From Acidimicrobiales bacterium (GTDB lineage: Bacteria > Actinomycetota > Acidimicrobiia > Acidimicrobiales > Acidimicrobilacustridaceae), in contig JAURMR010000026.1 in assembly GCA_030830565.1 (NCBI GenBank), positions 1 to 64,000 on the forward strand: 64,000 nucleotides of DNA, read 5' to 3'. Shown here piece after piece: positions 8,290 to 15,929 of this stretch (the stretch's first letter is position 1; every line of letters starts with the position of its first letter). The notes below the pieces were generated by a model. It ran no database searches. It worked only from the letters and a program-made list of their open reading frames with translations, and had not been told where the DNA came from. The position numbers and the translations under genes are program-made.

Positions 8290-9800
8290 TGCCTGCTGGC
8301 AAACGCACACTCATGCAGCGCACGCGTCGCATCGCAGGTGGTATTGCACTTGCAGCTGTTGCGCTTCTTGCATCTGCCGACGTTGCATCGGCGGCCCCTG
8401 CCCGCGTGAATGGTCAGGGTTCGTCCTATGTTGCGCTCGCCATGCAACAGTGGGTCGCCGATGCACAGACCACTGGCTTGCAGGTCAACTATCTGCCGAC
8501 TGGTTCACCGCAGGGCCTGACGTCATTTGGTCAATCGCTGGCGGACTTTGCTGGCACGGAAGCTGAATTCTCCGCGTTGTCATCTCCAGGTTCTGGAGAT
8601 AGCCGTGGTTATCAGTACGTACCAAGTGTCGCGGGCGCTGTCGCAGTGATGTACAACGTGCAGGACTCGGCGGGAAGAAAAGTCGACTACCTCCATTTGT
8701 CGCGCCGCACCGTTGCACGTATTTTCACCGGCGATATCAGCCGTTGGAACGATCCGGCGATTGCTGCGGATAATCGCGGTCTTGTACTTCCTGATCAACC
8801 CATCACCGTTGTGTATCGCGGAGGGCAATCGGGAACAACCGGACTCTTTTATGATTTCGTTGCCAACGTAGCGCCAGACATTTTTGGTCCATGGGCAGCG
8901 CAGAATCGCTTCCCCACGAGTGTTCGCATCATTCAGCTTGATAGTTCGCCTGGATTTGTTCCGAAGTCGCAAGCCTTCCAAGGCTCTGATCAGATCGCGC
9001 AGTTCATTGCGAGTGGTCAAGGACTTTGGAGCATCGGCTACGACGAATTTGGCTACTCGAAGACCTACAACGCCCCTTCGGCTTGGATCGAGAACGCAGC
9101 AGGCGAATGGATCCTTCCTTATGCGGAAAACATTTCCGCTGCACTTGAAGCAGCACAGTTGCGACCGGACCTGAGTCAGGAATTGTCGGGGGTTTACAAC
9201 TCGGGCAATCCGAAGGCGTATCCAATTTCGGCGTACAGCTACATCGTGACTCAGTGCACTCAGTCGCCTGATCGTCCGACGTGTAAGGGCCCCTACTCAA
9301 ACACGGGGGTGACCGAAACGTTGGCGTTGTGGCTTCGCTACATCGCGTGTGATGGCCAAGTGAACATGGCGAAAATCGGCTATTCGCCTCTGCCTCCGAA
9401 TCTTTCCCAAGAAGTTGCGAATTCAATCGCGAGATTGACCGGTCAGCCTCCTGAACAACTAAGCGCTGCAAATTGCGCGAATCCCCGGTTCTCAGGATCG
9501 GTAGGTGAAGGAGGGGGTAGTCCCCCCGACCCGTTGGCGGGCATCGCCTCGATTGGTGACGTCGCTGGCGGAGCAGTCTCAACAGCAGCCGATGCAACCG
9601 CAACCGCTTCGGGCGCGACAGGAGCAGCAAAATCCGCAGGAGGTGGAAGCACTGACTGGAGGAAAGCGACACCTGTTGCCTACACCGGGCCTTCGATTCC
9701 GACGTCGAACACCCTCGCGCTCGTGTTGTTGCTCATTGTGATGATCATGCCTATTGGTTTCGGGATTTTTCGATCGCGGCGCAACGCAAACAGCGCGTGA
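8289..9800 (+). CDS. PstS-like phosphate-binding protein with C-terminal sorting-signal-like anchor
   Basis: The 503-residue protein has an N-terminal export signal (about residues 12-36), a PstS-type binding domain, and a C-terminal membrane segment at about 475-494 followed by basic residues. PstS landmarks include TGDISRWNDPAI, the SGTT phosphate loop in RGGQSGTTGLF, and PISAYSYIV. Just before the membrane segment, VAYTG at 463-467 resembles the LAXTG motif recognised by class E sortases, with Val in place of Leu. A Ser/Gly/Ala-rich linker separates the domain from the anchor. It is the last gene of the pstC-A-B-S overlap chain. Wall attachment and simple membrane anchoring are both possible. 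Confidence 0.85.
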   Translation: MPAGKRTLMQRTRRIAGGIALAAVALLASADVASAAPARVNGQGSSYVALAMQQWVADAQTTGLQVNYLPTGSPQGLTSFGQSLADFAGTEAEFSALSSPGSGDSRGYQYVPSVAGAVAVMYNVQDSAGRKVDYLHLSRRTVARIFTGDISRWNDPAIAADNRGLVLPDQPITVVYRGGQSGTTGLFYDFVANVAPDIFGPWAAQNRFPTSVRIIQLDSSPGFVPKSQAFQGSDQIAQFIASGQGLWSIGYDEFGYSKTYNAPSAWIENAAGEWILPYAENISAALEAAQLRPDLSQELSGVYNSGNPKAYPISAYSYIVTQCTQSPDRPTCKGPYSNTGVTETLALWLRYIACDGQVNMAKIGYSPLPPNLSQEVANSIARLTGQPPEQLSAANCANPRFSGSVGEGGGSPPDPLAGIASIGDVAGGAVSTAADATATASGATGAAKSAGGGSTDWRKATPVAYTGPSIPTSNTLALVLLLIVMIMPIGFGIFRSRRNANSA

Positions 9801-9824
9801 GCAACTTGGTGGCTGTTTCCCAAG

Positions 9825-9857
9825 GTTGACGCGAACTTCACCCGAAGTTTGGTCACT
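9825..9857 (+). promoter_or_regulatory. Candidate PHO box upstream of the second PstS gene
   Basis: Two adjacent 11-mers, GTTGACGCGAA and CTTCACCCGAA, match at 8 of 11 positions and are followed by GTTTGGTCACT. Tandem 11-nt direct repeats with a GTTCAC-like start are how actinobacterial PhoP recognises phosphate-regulated promoters. The rest of the 168-bp gap holds a six-base-pair hairpin at 9899-9913 and the ribosome binding site GAAAGGA. Confidence 0.4.
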
Positions 9858-9968
9858 GAAAGGAAGCCGTTCACCTCTCTCTGTCAACAATTTCTGCGTG
9901 GGCTGAGAGCCCATCGCGGAAGGGCGTAGTGATGACGCCACCGTTCCCTTGAAAGGACCTGGAAAAAC

Positions 9969-11333
9969 GTGAAGAGTCCCTTGTTTAAACGAAGCCTTCT
10001 TGTGGGTGGAGCTCTCGCAACGCTTGCTGCGAGCCTCATCTCGACAAGCACCGGTGCTTCAGCGCAGATCGCGCCGCAGACCGCTGGTGTCGTTCTTGCC
10101 GCCGGCGGTTCGGACACGACGGAAAAGGTCATGGATGCGGTCTTGAGTCAGGCCAACGCCAATGCAGGCGAGACTTGGGTGAACCTTCCTTCATTCCCCA
10201 CCACCGCCATTCAGGTCCCTGGAGATCTGAACTGTCCGACGATGAGCTGGCAGCCGAATGGCGTTACGCCAGTCGCACCTGATCGCACCGTTCCCGCCGG
10301 TTCAGGAAATGGTCGTTCGATGTTGCAGACGTTGATCAACGACAACAACACCTACGGTTCACCAGCACGACCGGTGAAGGGTTGCTTGGACATCGCTCGT
10401 TCCTCGTCGTATAGCTCCTCGTCGCCAGCTGTTGGCACAGGCGAGTACTACGCCTTTGCTCTTGACGCTGTTTCGTGGGCAACGGGAAGCCTTTCTGCTC
10501 CCGCAGCTCTTTCAAAGGCTGATCTCGTCAAGATTTACAACTGCACCTACACCGACTGGTCGCAGGTTCCGGGCGGTTCCGCCGGCCCGATCCAGCGCTA
10601 CCTTCCGCAGTCAGGATCGGGCACCTATTCGTTCTTCCTGTCTGACGTGTTGGGCTCGTCTGCGTTCAACTTCGGAACACCTTCAGCGGATTGCCCTGCA
10701 CCAATCACGGTGAATGCTTCGGGTGCACCGCTTGAAGAGAACAACGCAAGTGTCATCAACCCGGCTCACTGGCAATCGGCGATCTTCCCGTATTCAGCTG
10801 GTCAGTGGGTCTACCAGGCCAACAACGCCGCCAACCCCACCATTGACAAGCGAGTGCTTCCCAGCGGCGGTGCCCCGGCTCGACTTGGTGGCATCCTCAC
10901 CAATGTTGACGCCAATGGCCTCACCACCACGAAATCGATGAATGCCAATCCAGCGGCCTACAACATCACCGATCGCAAGTGGCAGCTCAACGACGCTGGT
11001 CTGTCAGTCGTGCAGCCAAATGCCTCGGGCGGCTATCCGATCACTGAAGCGAGTTCAACCCGTGTGAACACCGTCCCGGCCTACATCGGTGTCCGCTTCG
11101 TGTACAACGTCCTTGACACCCGTTCGCCGAACTACAACGAAGCGCTCCTTGCTGTCGGCTTTGACAATGTCAACGGTGGCACCACGAAGAGTGCTCTGTG
11201 TGATGGACAGCGTGCAGCGATTATCGCGAGCTACGGCTTTGCTCCGCTTCCAACTACCAGTGTGACCGGAACCGTTGCTGCGTCAGCGAACTACAACCTG
11301 GCCAACTCAACTTGTCGAAGGATCGCAATCTGA
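9969..11333 (+). CDS. Secreted PstS-like substrate-binding protein
   Basis: The 454-residue protein has a Sec signal peptide (basic start, hydrophobic core, cleavage expected near residue 33 after GASAQ) and no C-terminal membrane segment. The mature part begins with a PBP-type strand and GGSDTTEKVMDAVL, and later has PQSGSGTYSFFL, the equivalent of the PstS phosphate loop. It is more divergent than the protein encoded just upstream, so another oxyanion ligand is possible. The GTG start at 9969 has GAAAGGA upstream. It is transcribed separately from pstC-A-B-S and ends in a strong hairpin terminator at 11341-11374. Confidence 0.78.
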   Translation: MKSPLFKRSLLVGGALATLAASLISTSTGASAQIAPQTAGVVLAAGGSDTTEKVMDAVLSQANANAGETWVNLPSFPTTAIQVPGDLNCPTMSWQPNGVTPVAPDRTVPAGSGNGRSMLQTLINDNNTYGSPARPVKGCLDIARSSSYSSSSPAVGTGEYYAFALDAVSWATGSLSAPAALSKADLVKIYNCTYTDWSQVPGGSAGPIQRYLPQSGSGTYSFFLSDVLGSSAFNFGTPSADCPAPITVNASGAPLEENNASVINPAHWQSAIFPYSAGQWVYQANNAANPTIDKRVLPSGGAPARLGGILTNVDANGLTTTKSMNANPAAYNITDRKWQLNDAGLSVVQPNASGGYPITEASSTRVNTVPAYIGVRFVYNVLDTRSPNYNEALLAVGFDNVNGGTTKSALCDGQRAAIIASYGFAPLPTTSVTGTVAASANYNLANSTCRRIAI

Positions 11334-11340
11334 TCGATCT

Positions 11341-11374
11341 CGTTGGGGTCGGCACAGCGGTGCCGGCCCCAACG
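11341..11374 (+). terminator. Rho-independent-type hairpin after the second PstS gene
   Basis: A 15-base-pair stem (CGTTGGGGTCGGCAC with its complement, one G-U pair) closes on the loop AGCG. It starts eight bases after the stop codon. The following sequence is only modestly T-rich, as is common for actinobacterial terminators. Confidence 0.75.
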
Positions 11375-11399
11375 ATCGGTTTGATCTGATCGTTGCCTT

Positions 11400-12041
11400 A
11401 TGAGAAATCGTCGACTTCCCCTCGTTGGTGCCTTCGCTGCTGTCGTCGTTGTTGTGGCGCTTCTCGTCATCGCAACACGTGGTTCGTCGACGTCACAAAC
11501 GGAAGTTCGGGATGCCGGTTCGACGACCAACGTCTCCGAAGCTGAGACCTCAGCGTCAAGTTCAAGCACGACAATTGCGCCAGTGCCGGTCACCGATCCG
11601 ACTCCGACGGGCCCCTATACCACCCCGGATATGCCGGTGGCCGTCGCAGTCTCGACAACAACCGGTCTCCGTTCCGGTGATGTTGTAAGCGCAACGGCGT
11701 CGCCGGAAAATGGTTCTCCGGTCTACGGCGTCGAAGCTCGCTTGTGTTCGGGAACTGCGTCGATCAAATTCGACGGACAACTCTTCCCCACTCGAGCAGG
11801 CATGTGTCTTCCCAAGCCATTCGCTGAGGGGACCGATTCATTTGTCGAAGTCAAGAACGAACCGCCTTACGGGCCGGTCGTTGTGAAGTTTCGAGTGGGA
11901 ACCGGATCGCAGACGATTGCACTGCAAGACGGGACTCAGTCGACCATCACCTGTGATTCGGCACATCCCTGCCAGATCGTCCTGAAGATGCAGTACCCGA
12001 ATGGGTTCGGATTCCAAGGTGTGCCAGTCACGTTTCGGTGA
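11400..12041 (+). CDS. Membrane-anchored protein with neocarzinostatin-like four-Cys domain
   Basis: The 213-residue protein has an N-terminal membrane segment at residues 9-26, a Ser/Thr-rich linker to about 75, and one beta-rich domain (78-213). The domain has Cys at 116, 136, 185 and 191, a long loop pair and a short pair. This matches the disulfide spacing of the neocarzinostatin family, and the flanking sequence (a T-x-GL-x-x-GD/Q start and a GVPVTF end) also fits. The same domain occurs in the next two genes. The ATG has no ribosome binding site and lies 25 bases after the terminator. No function can be assigned; the pst setting suggests a surface or envelope role. Confidence 0.72.
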   Translation: MRNRRLPLVGAFAAVVVVVALLVIATRGSSTSQTEVRDAGSTTNVSEAETSASSSSTTIAPVPVTDPTPTGPYTTPDMPVAVAVSTTTGLRSGDVVSATASPENGSPVYGVEARLCSGTASIKFDGQLFPTRAGMCLPKPFAEGTDSFVEVKNEPPYGPVVVKFRVGTGSQTIALQDGTQSTITCDSAHPCQIVLKMQYPNGFGFQGVPVTFR

Positions 12042-12072
12042 CTGATTCCGCTCTGGGACTCGAACGCAAAGA

Positions 12073-12094
12073 GTTCACCTGCCGTTGATCCGTG
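12073..12094 (+). promoter_or_regulatory. Candidate PHO box upstream of the repeat-containing NCS-like gene
   Basis: GTTCACCTGCC is followed directly by GTTGATCCGTG, two 11-mers in the direct-repeat register of actinobacterial PHO boxes. The first is close to the commonly cited GTTCACC core; the second is weaker. It lies about 100 bases before the next start codon. Confidence 0.38.
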
Positions 12095-12192
12095 GTTTCC
12101 CACATCTCAACGCCTCGCTCATCTACGCAGTTCATTCTTCCTTTGTACGCAGTCAACTCCTGCACCCTCAACCACGAAGAGGTCGTACACCG

Positions 12193-13842
12193 ATGTCAAA
12201 GATCCGAATCCTTCGCAACCTGGGCGTCGTTATCGCCCTTGTGGCGTATGTGCTTTCGATTGCCACTCTCAACCCCGCAGGCGCTGAAACATCCTCCGTT
12301 CCGGTGAATGTCACGGCCTCGCCGACGGTCGGTCTCGTCGATGGCCAGGCCATCACCGTGACGGTCACCGCCGGGTCCAGTTTCATATACGGCATCGAAG
12401 CTCGGCAGTGTTCCTCGACCGCTGGGCCGATCGACTACACCGCTGACTTCTCGCCGACTGTTTCAGGTAAGTGCACGCCTACCGCTCTTGGCTCGGCTGG
12501 TGCGGACGCCTATAAGACCGTGACCGCCGTTGCTCCGTTCAGCACCGCCTCGCTTGAGTTCAAGGTCGGCAAGGGTTCCAGCGGCTCCTTCAACCTTCAG
12601 TCAGGCGGAACCGCAACGGTTCAGTGCGACGAAACTCATGCGTGCAAGCTCACACTTCTTCTCCAGGTTCAGGGCGGAACAGTGTTCCAGTCGTTCCCGA
12701 TCGGTTGGGATGGAATGGGCGCTCGATTCAACCCAATCACGCCAGTTCGAATTCTCGACACTCGTACCACGAACACTCCGAGTGGAGTCGCCGGTCGAGT
12801 GCCATCGGGCGGCACTATTGATCTTCAAATCACCGGAGATAACGGGATCCCTGCCGATGCCACGGCAGTCGTCATGAACGTGACTGCTGTAGCGCCGACT
12901 GGTGCTGGATTCATCACGGTTTGGCCTCGAGGGGTTACTCGACCTCTCTCGTCGAACCTGAATTTCGCGCCTGGTGACATTGTTCCCAACCTAGTGACGG
13001 TCGGTATCGGTTCGAACGGCCAGGTGAGTCTGTATCACCAGGGTGGAACCAACAATCTCATTGCAGACGTGGTTGGCTACTACTCGCCAGTGAATGGTGA
13101 CTACTTCACACCGCTCACGCCAGTACGTGCACTCGATACTCGTACAACAAACACCCCGAGCGGAACAGCAGCTCGAGTCGGTCAAGGTGGGGAGATTTCG
13201 CTCACCATTGCAAACGCAAATGGCGTTCCGGCGGATGCAACGGGTGTCGTTCTGAATGTGACCGCGGTCGGTCCCACGGCTGCCGGATATGTCACGGTGT
13301 ATCCGAATGGAGTGACTCGTCCGCTTGCTTCGAACCTCAACTTTGTTCCTGGCGACACGATCCCGAATTCGGTGATTGTCGGCATTGGCTCACAGGGCAA
13401 GGTCAATCTCTTCAACGCAAACGGAACGGTTAATCTCATCGCCGACATTGTTGGTTACTACTCACCCGACAACACCGGTAAGCAGTTCTTCCCAATCACG
13501 CCGGTTCGTGCCCTCGACACCCGCAATGGCACCGGCGGCTTCTCCGCAGCTGTTGGTCAGGCCGCGACGATTGACCTCGACATTCGTGGCGCCAATGGCA
13601 TACCCAATGGCGCTGGTGCGATCGTGATGAACACCACCGCAGTGTCTCCTACGGTCAGCAGCTACCTCACCGTGTGGCCGACCGGCGTTGCTCGTCCCTT
13701 GGCATCGAACCTCAACTACGGCGTTGGAGATGTCATCCCGAACCTTGTGCAGGTTGGAATCGGCAGCAACGGCAAGGTGAGCCTCTATAACAATGGCGGC
13801 TCTGTGAACCTCGTCGCCGATCTCACGGGGTACTTCGCTTGA
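12193..13842 (+). CDS. Secreted protein: NCS-like domain plus three beta repeats
   Basis: A 549-residue exported protein. The signal peptide covers about residues 1-31. The neocarzinostatin-like domain lies at 36-172, with Cys at 73, 94, 145 and 151. Then come three repeats of about 118 residues (179-297, 304-424, 432-549), each opening with a TPVR-x-LDTR motif and ending in an AD-x-x-GYY/GYF motif. This repeat is widespread in secreted actinobacterial proteins, and I know no established function for it. The ATG at 12193 is preceded by GAAGAGG ten bases upstream; the open frame before it looks non-coding. It ends just before the hairpin at 13868-13897. Confidence 0.8.
   Translation: MSKIRILRNLGVVIALVAYVLSIATLNPAGAETSSVPVNVTASPTVGLVDGQAITVTVTAGSSFIYGIEARQCSSTAGPIDYTADFSPTVSGKCTPTALGSAGADAYKTVTAVAPFSTASLEFKVGKGSSGSFNLQSGGTATVQCDETHACKLTLLLQVQGGTVFQSFPIGWDGMGARFNPITPVRILDTRTTNTPSGVAGRVPSGGTIDLQITGDNGIPADATAVVMNVTAVAPTGAGFITVWPRGVTRPLSSNLNFAPGDIVPNLVTVGIGSNGQVSLYHQGGTNNLIADVVGYYSPVNGDYFTPLTPVRALDTRTTNTPSGTAARVGQGGEISLTIANANGVPADATGVVLNVTAVGPTAAGYVTVYPNGVTRPLASNLNFVPGDTIPNSVIVGIGSQGKVNLFNANGTVNLIADIVGYYSPDNTGKQFFPITPVRALDTRNGTGGFSAAVGQAATIDLDIRGANGIPNGAGAIVMNTTAVSPTVSSYLTVWPTGVARPLASNLNYGVGDVIPNLVQVGIGSNGKVSLYNNGGSVNLVADLTGYFA
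12727..13839 (+). repeat. Three tandem coding repeats (about 118 codons each)
   Basis: The units are 12727-13083, 13102-13464 and 13486-13839, within the gene at 12193. Shared positions include the LDTR start, an NVTAV or NTTAV core, RPL-x-SNLN, and the GIGS-x-G-x-V segment. The DNA has diverged enough that recent duplication is unlikely. Confidence 0.8.
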
Positions 13843-15929
13843 CGGACACTCCCTGTTCCGCAGGTGGAAACTCCCGGCGACACGTCGCCGGGAGTTTCGT
13901 ATTCCTGATTTCAATTGCAGTCGTAGCGCTCGTCATCCTTTCGCTCGTGCCTCTGGTATCCAAAAGTGCGGGAGCTGCGAATGCGGCGACCCCATGGACG
14001 GTGTCAGTGACACCTTTCAATGATGTGAGCGATGGCACGCGCATCCGGATCACACTCCAGACGTCGGATGCCCATCCCATCTCGAGCGCGAAAGCCCAGG
14101 TGTGTCGTGCTGGTGTGAGTTACGGAACCAGTACGTCCTTTGTCCCGAATGATGATTTCCGAATCGGTGGCGCGAATTGTCCATCGATTCCGATCTCCAC
14201 ATCCGCCGACCTCTCGGCGCAGGCGTCGAATACTTATACCAACGCAACTCGACCGGGCGGTGACACCTTCACCATTTCGGCTGGGGTTGGAACTGTTGCG
14301 TGGAATGACACCAACGGTCAGGCCATGACGCTCACTTGTGATGCCCAAAATCCATGCGACCTTGTTGTTCAGGTTCGAGGAATCGACAATGACGGAGTGT
14401 TGCGATGGGTGCCCTATACCCAGCGGCTGACCTATCGAATCGATGACCCCATCGCCGGTTGCGGTGGACCTGCTCAAGGACTCGTTTCAAGTGCAAGCTC
14501 CGAGAGAAACAGTCGATTCTGGATTGATCTCACCCTTGCCCAGTGCAAGTCACCGGGTGCGCAGGCGGGAGCTCTCAGCAGCTCAAGTTTCGCGGGCGAG
14601 GGCAACGCGCTCGACATGTACACGCGTGGCGATGTCGATCTTGCCTACAGCAGCGTGGTCTACGACACCGCTCCGGGTCTCGGACGCGGGGATTCGTCAA
14701 GCCCGATGACTCCTCGCGAGTCGGCGATCGTTCCGATCGCTCTCAATGCGACTGTTCTTGCAGTTGGTAATGGCTATCAAGACGCCAATGGCGACAAGGC
14801 ACCGTATTCAGACGTCAAAATGACCCTTGATGAAGTTGCTGCTCTGTTGTCGGGCGGACCTGATCAGATCAATGGCTATCTTCCAGCAATTTATGGACGG
14901 AACCCACAGCTTCAGGGAACGGGGATGTTCTCAACGAGCTCCTCTATTCGCTTAGGCGCAGCGCCTGATGCGGAAAGCACAACCTGGTACTCAACCGGCA
15001 TCCTCGATGCGTTGCGTCCCAATCTTTGGAGGGTGCCAAACACCGGCACGTTCGGAATTGATGCGGGACGAGATCGCACTGCGGTCACATCGTTCGCACT
15101 TGCAGACCCTTCGTTTCAAGGAGTGCTGAACCTCTATACGGGTACATCAATTCTTGACAAAGCGATCAAATTGCAAGGCAACGGAGATTTTGGCGGCATT
15201 TGGGCGGTCACTGATCTAGCGACAGCCCGCAGTCTCGGGATGTCGGTTGTCCAGATTGAGAATGCAGCAGGCGCGTTTGTCGAACCGACGGAAGCATCGA
15301 TGCTCTCTGCGGTCGCTTCGATGACCACCGCGTCTGACGGGCGCTTGGTGCCCAATTATTCAGCCGCCGCCGTGCAGGGAGTTGAGCCCTATCCGCTCAC
15401 GTTTGTTGAGTACGCAGTAGCGCCCTTGAAGCCGTTGGTTGATGTTCGTTGTAACCCGCGATTGACCTCGCAGCAGTTGCTGACCAACTGGCTTACCTAT
15501 GTGACTCATGCGGGCCAACAGAACCTGCCTGCTGGCATGGTTGCGATCACCCCAGCAATGGTGCAGAGCGCTGAGGCACAGATCGCAAAAGTTGGGACCG
15601 TGGCCAATACCTGCGTGCCTGTTCCTGATGGCCCGGCTACTCCCAATAGCGGTACAGATGGAATCGTGACTCCGCCATCGGCGCTCACGAGTCGTTACGC
15701 CACGTCGGGTCTAGCGCGGGTTGCTCCAGATGGTTCGACTGTTGCTGTCGATGCGCAGCTGGCCTCCGTGCAAGCAGAAATGCCAGATTTCGTTCGACGC
15801 TCAGCGAGTGGAAATGCGCTCGCGCTCATGGGGTTGGTTGCCGTTCTGGCACTTCTCACGCTTTCGGCAATGGCGACGTCTGGTCGACTTTCCTTCGATC
15901 GTTTCCGTCGCGGCGGACGGTCCTCGTGA
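13839..15929 (+). CDS. NCS-like domain fused to a PstS-like domain, membrane anchored
   Basis: The 696-residue protein has an export signal or anchor at about 19-40, a neocarzinostatin-like domain at 52-199 (Cys 89, 114, 167, 173), a PstS-like binding domain from about 206 to 600, and a C-terminal membrane segment near 666-684 with a basic tail. The PstS part is recognisable by a MYTRGDVDLAYSS segment and by YPLTFVEYAVAP near its end. The only conventional start in frame is TTG at 13839, overlapping the previous stop as TTGA, with no clear ribosome binding site. A strong hairpin lies within the first 20 codons, so expression may be restricted. It overlaps the sortase-like gene by four bases. 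Confidence 0.72.
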   Translation: MTDTPCSAGGNSRRHVAGSFVFLISIAVVALVILSLVPLVSKSAGAANAATPWTVSVTPFNDVSDGTRIRITLQTSDAHPISSAKAQVCRAGVSYGTSTSFVPNDDFRIGGANCPSIPISTSADLSAQASNTYTNATRPGGDTFTISAGVGTVAWNDTNGQAMTLTCDAQNPCDLVVQVRGIDNDGVLRWVPYTQRLTYRIDDPIAGCGGPAQGLVSSASSERNSRFWIDLTLAQCKSPGAQAGALSSSSFAGEGNALDMYTRGDVDLAYSSVVYDTAPGLGRGDSSSPMTPRESAIVPIALNATVLAVGNGYQDANGDKAPYSDVKMTLDEVAALLSGGPDQINGYLPAIYGRNPQLQGTGMFSTSSSIRLGAAPDAESTTWYSTGILDALRPNLWRVPNTGTFGIDAGRDRTAVTSFALADPSFQGVLNLYTGTSILDKAIKLQGNGDFGGIWAVTDLATARSLGMSVVQIENAAGAFVEPTEASMLSAVASMTTASDGRLVPNYSAAAVQGVEPYPLTFVEYAVAPLKPLVDVRCNPRLTSQQLLTNWLTYVTHAGQQNLPAGMVAITPAMVQSAEAQIAKVGTVANTCVPVPDGPATPNSGTDGIVTPPSALTSRYATSGLARVAPDGSTVAVDAQLASVQAEMPDFVRRSASGNALALMGLVAVLALLTLSAMATSGRLSFDRFRRGGRSS
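13868..13897 (+). terminator. Perfect 14-bp hairpin after the repeat protein gene, inside the next reading frame
   Basis: AAACTCCCGGCGAC pairs perfectly with GTCGCCGGGAGTTT across two bases (four unpaired in practice). It begins 25 bases after the stop at 13842 and is followed by CGTATTCC. It looks like an intrinsic terminator, but it overlaps codons 10-20 of the downstream gene, whose basic signal-peptide start it encodes. Confidence 0.65.

Noticed and set aside
9004-9672. 222-codon minus-strand open frame
   Set aside because: Antisense to the anchored PstS gene; Ser/Arg/Leu-rich low-complexity product.
9899-9913. Hairpin TGGGCT-GAG-AGCCCA in the leader of the second PstS gene as a riboswitch
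   Set aside because: Only six base pairs and no conserved riboswitch core nearby; it may be incidental.
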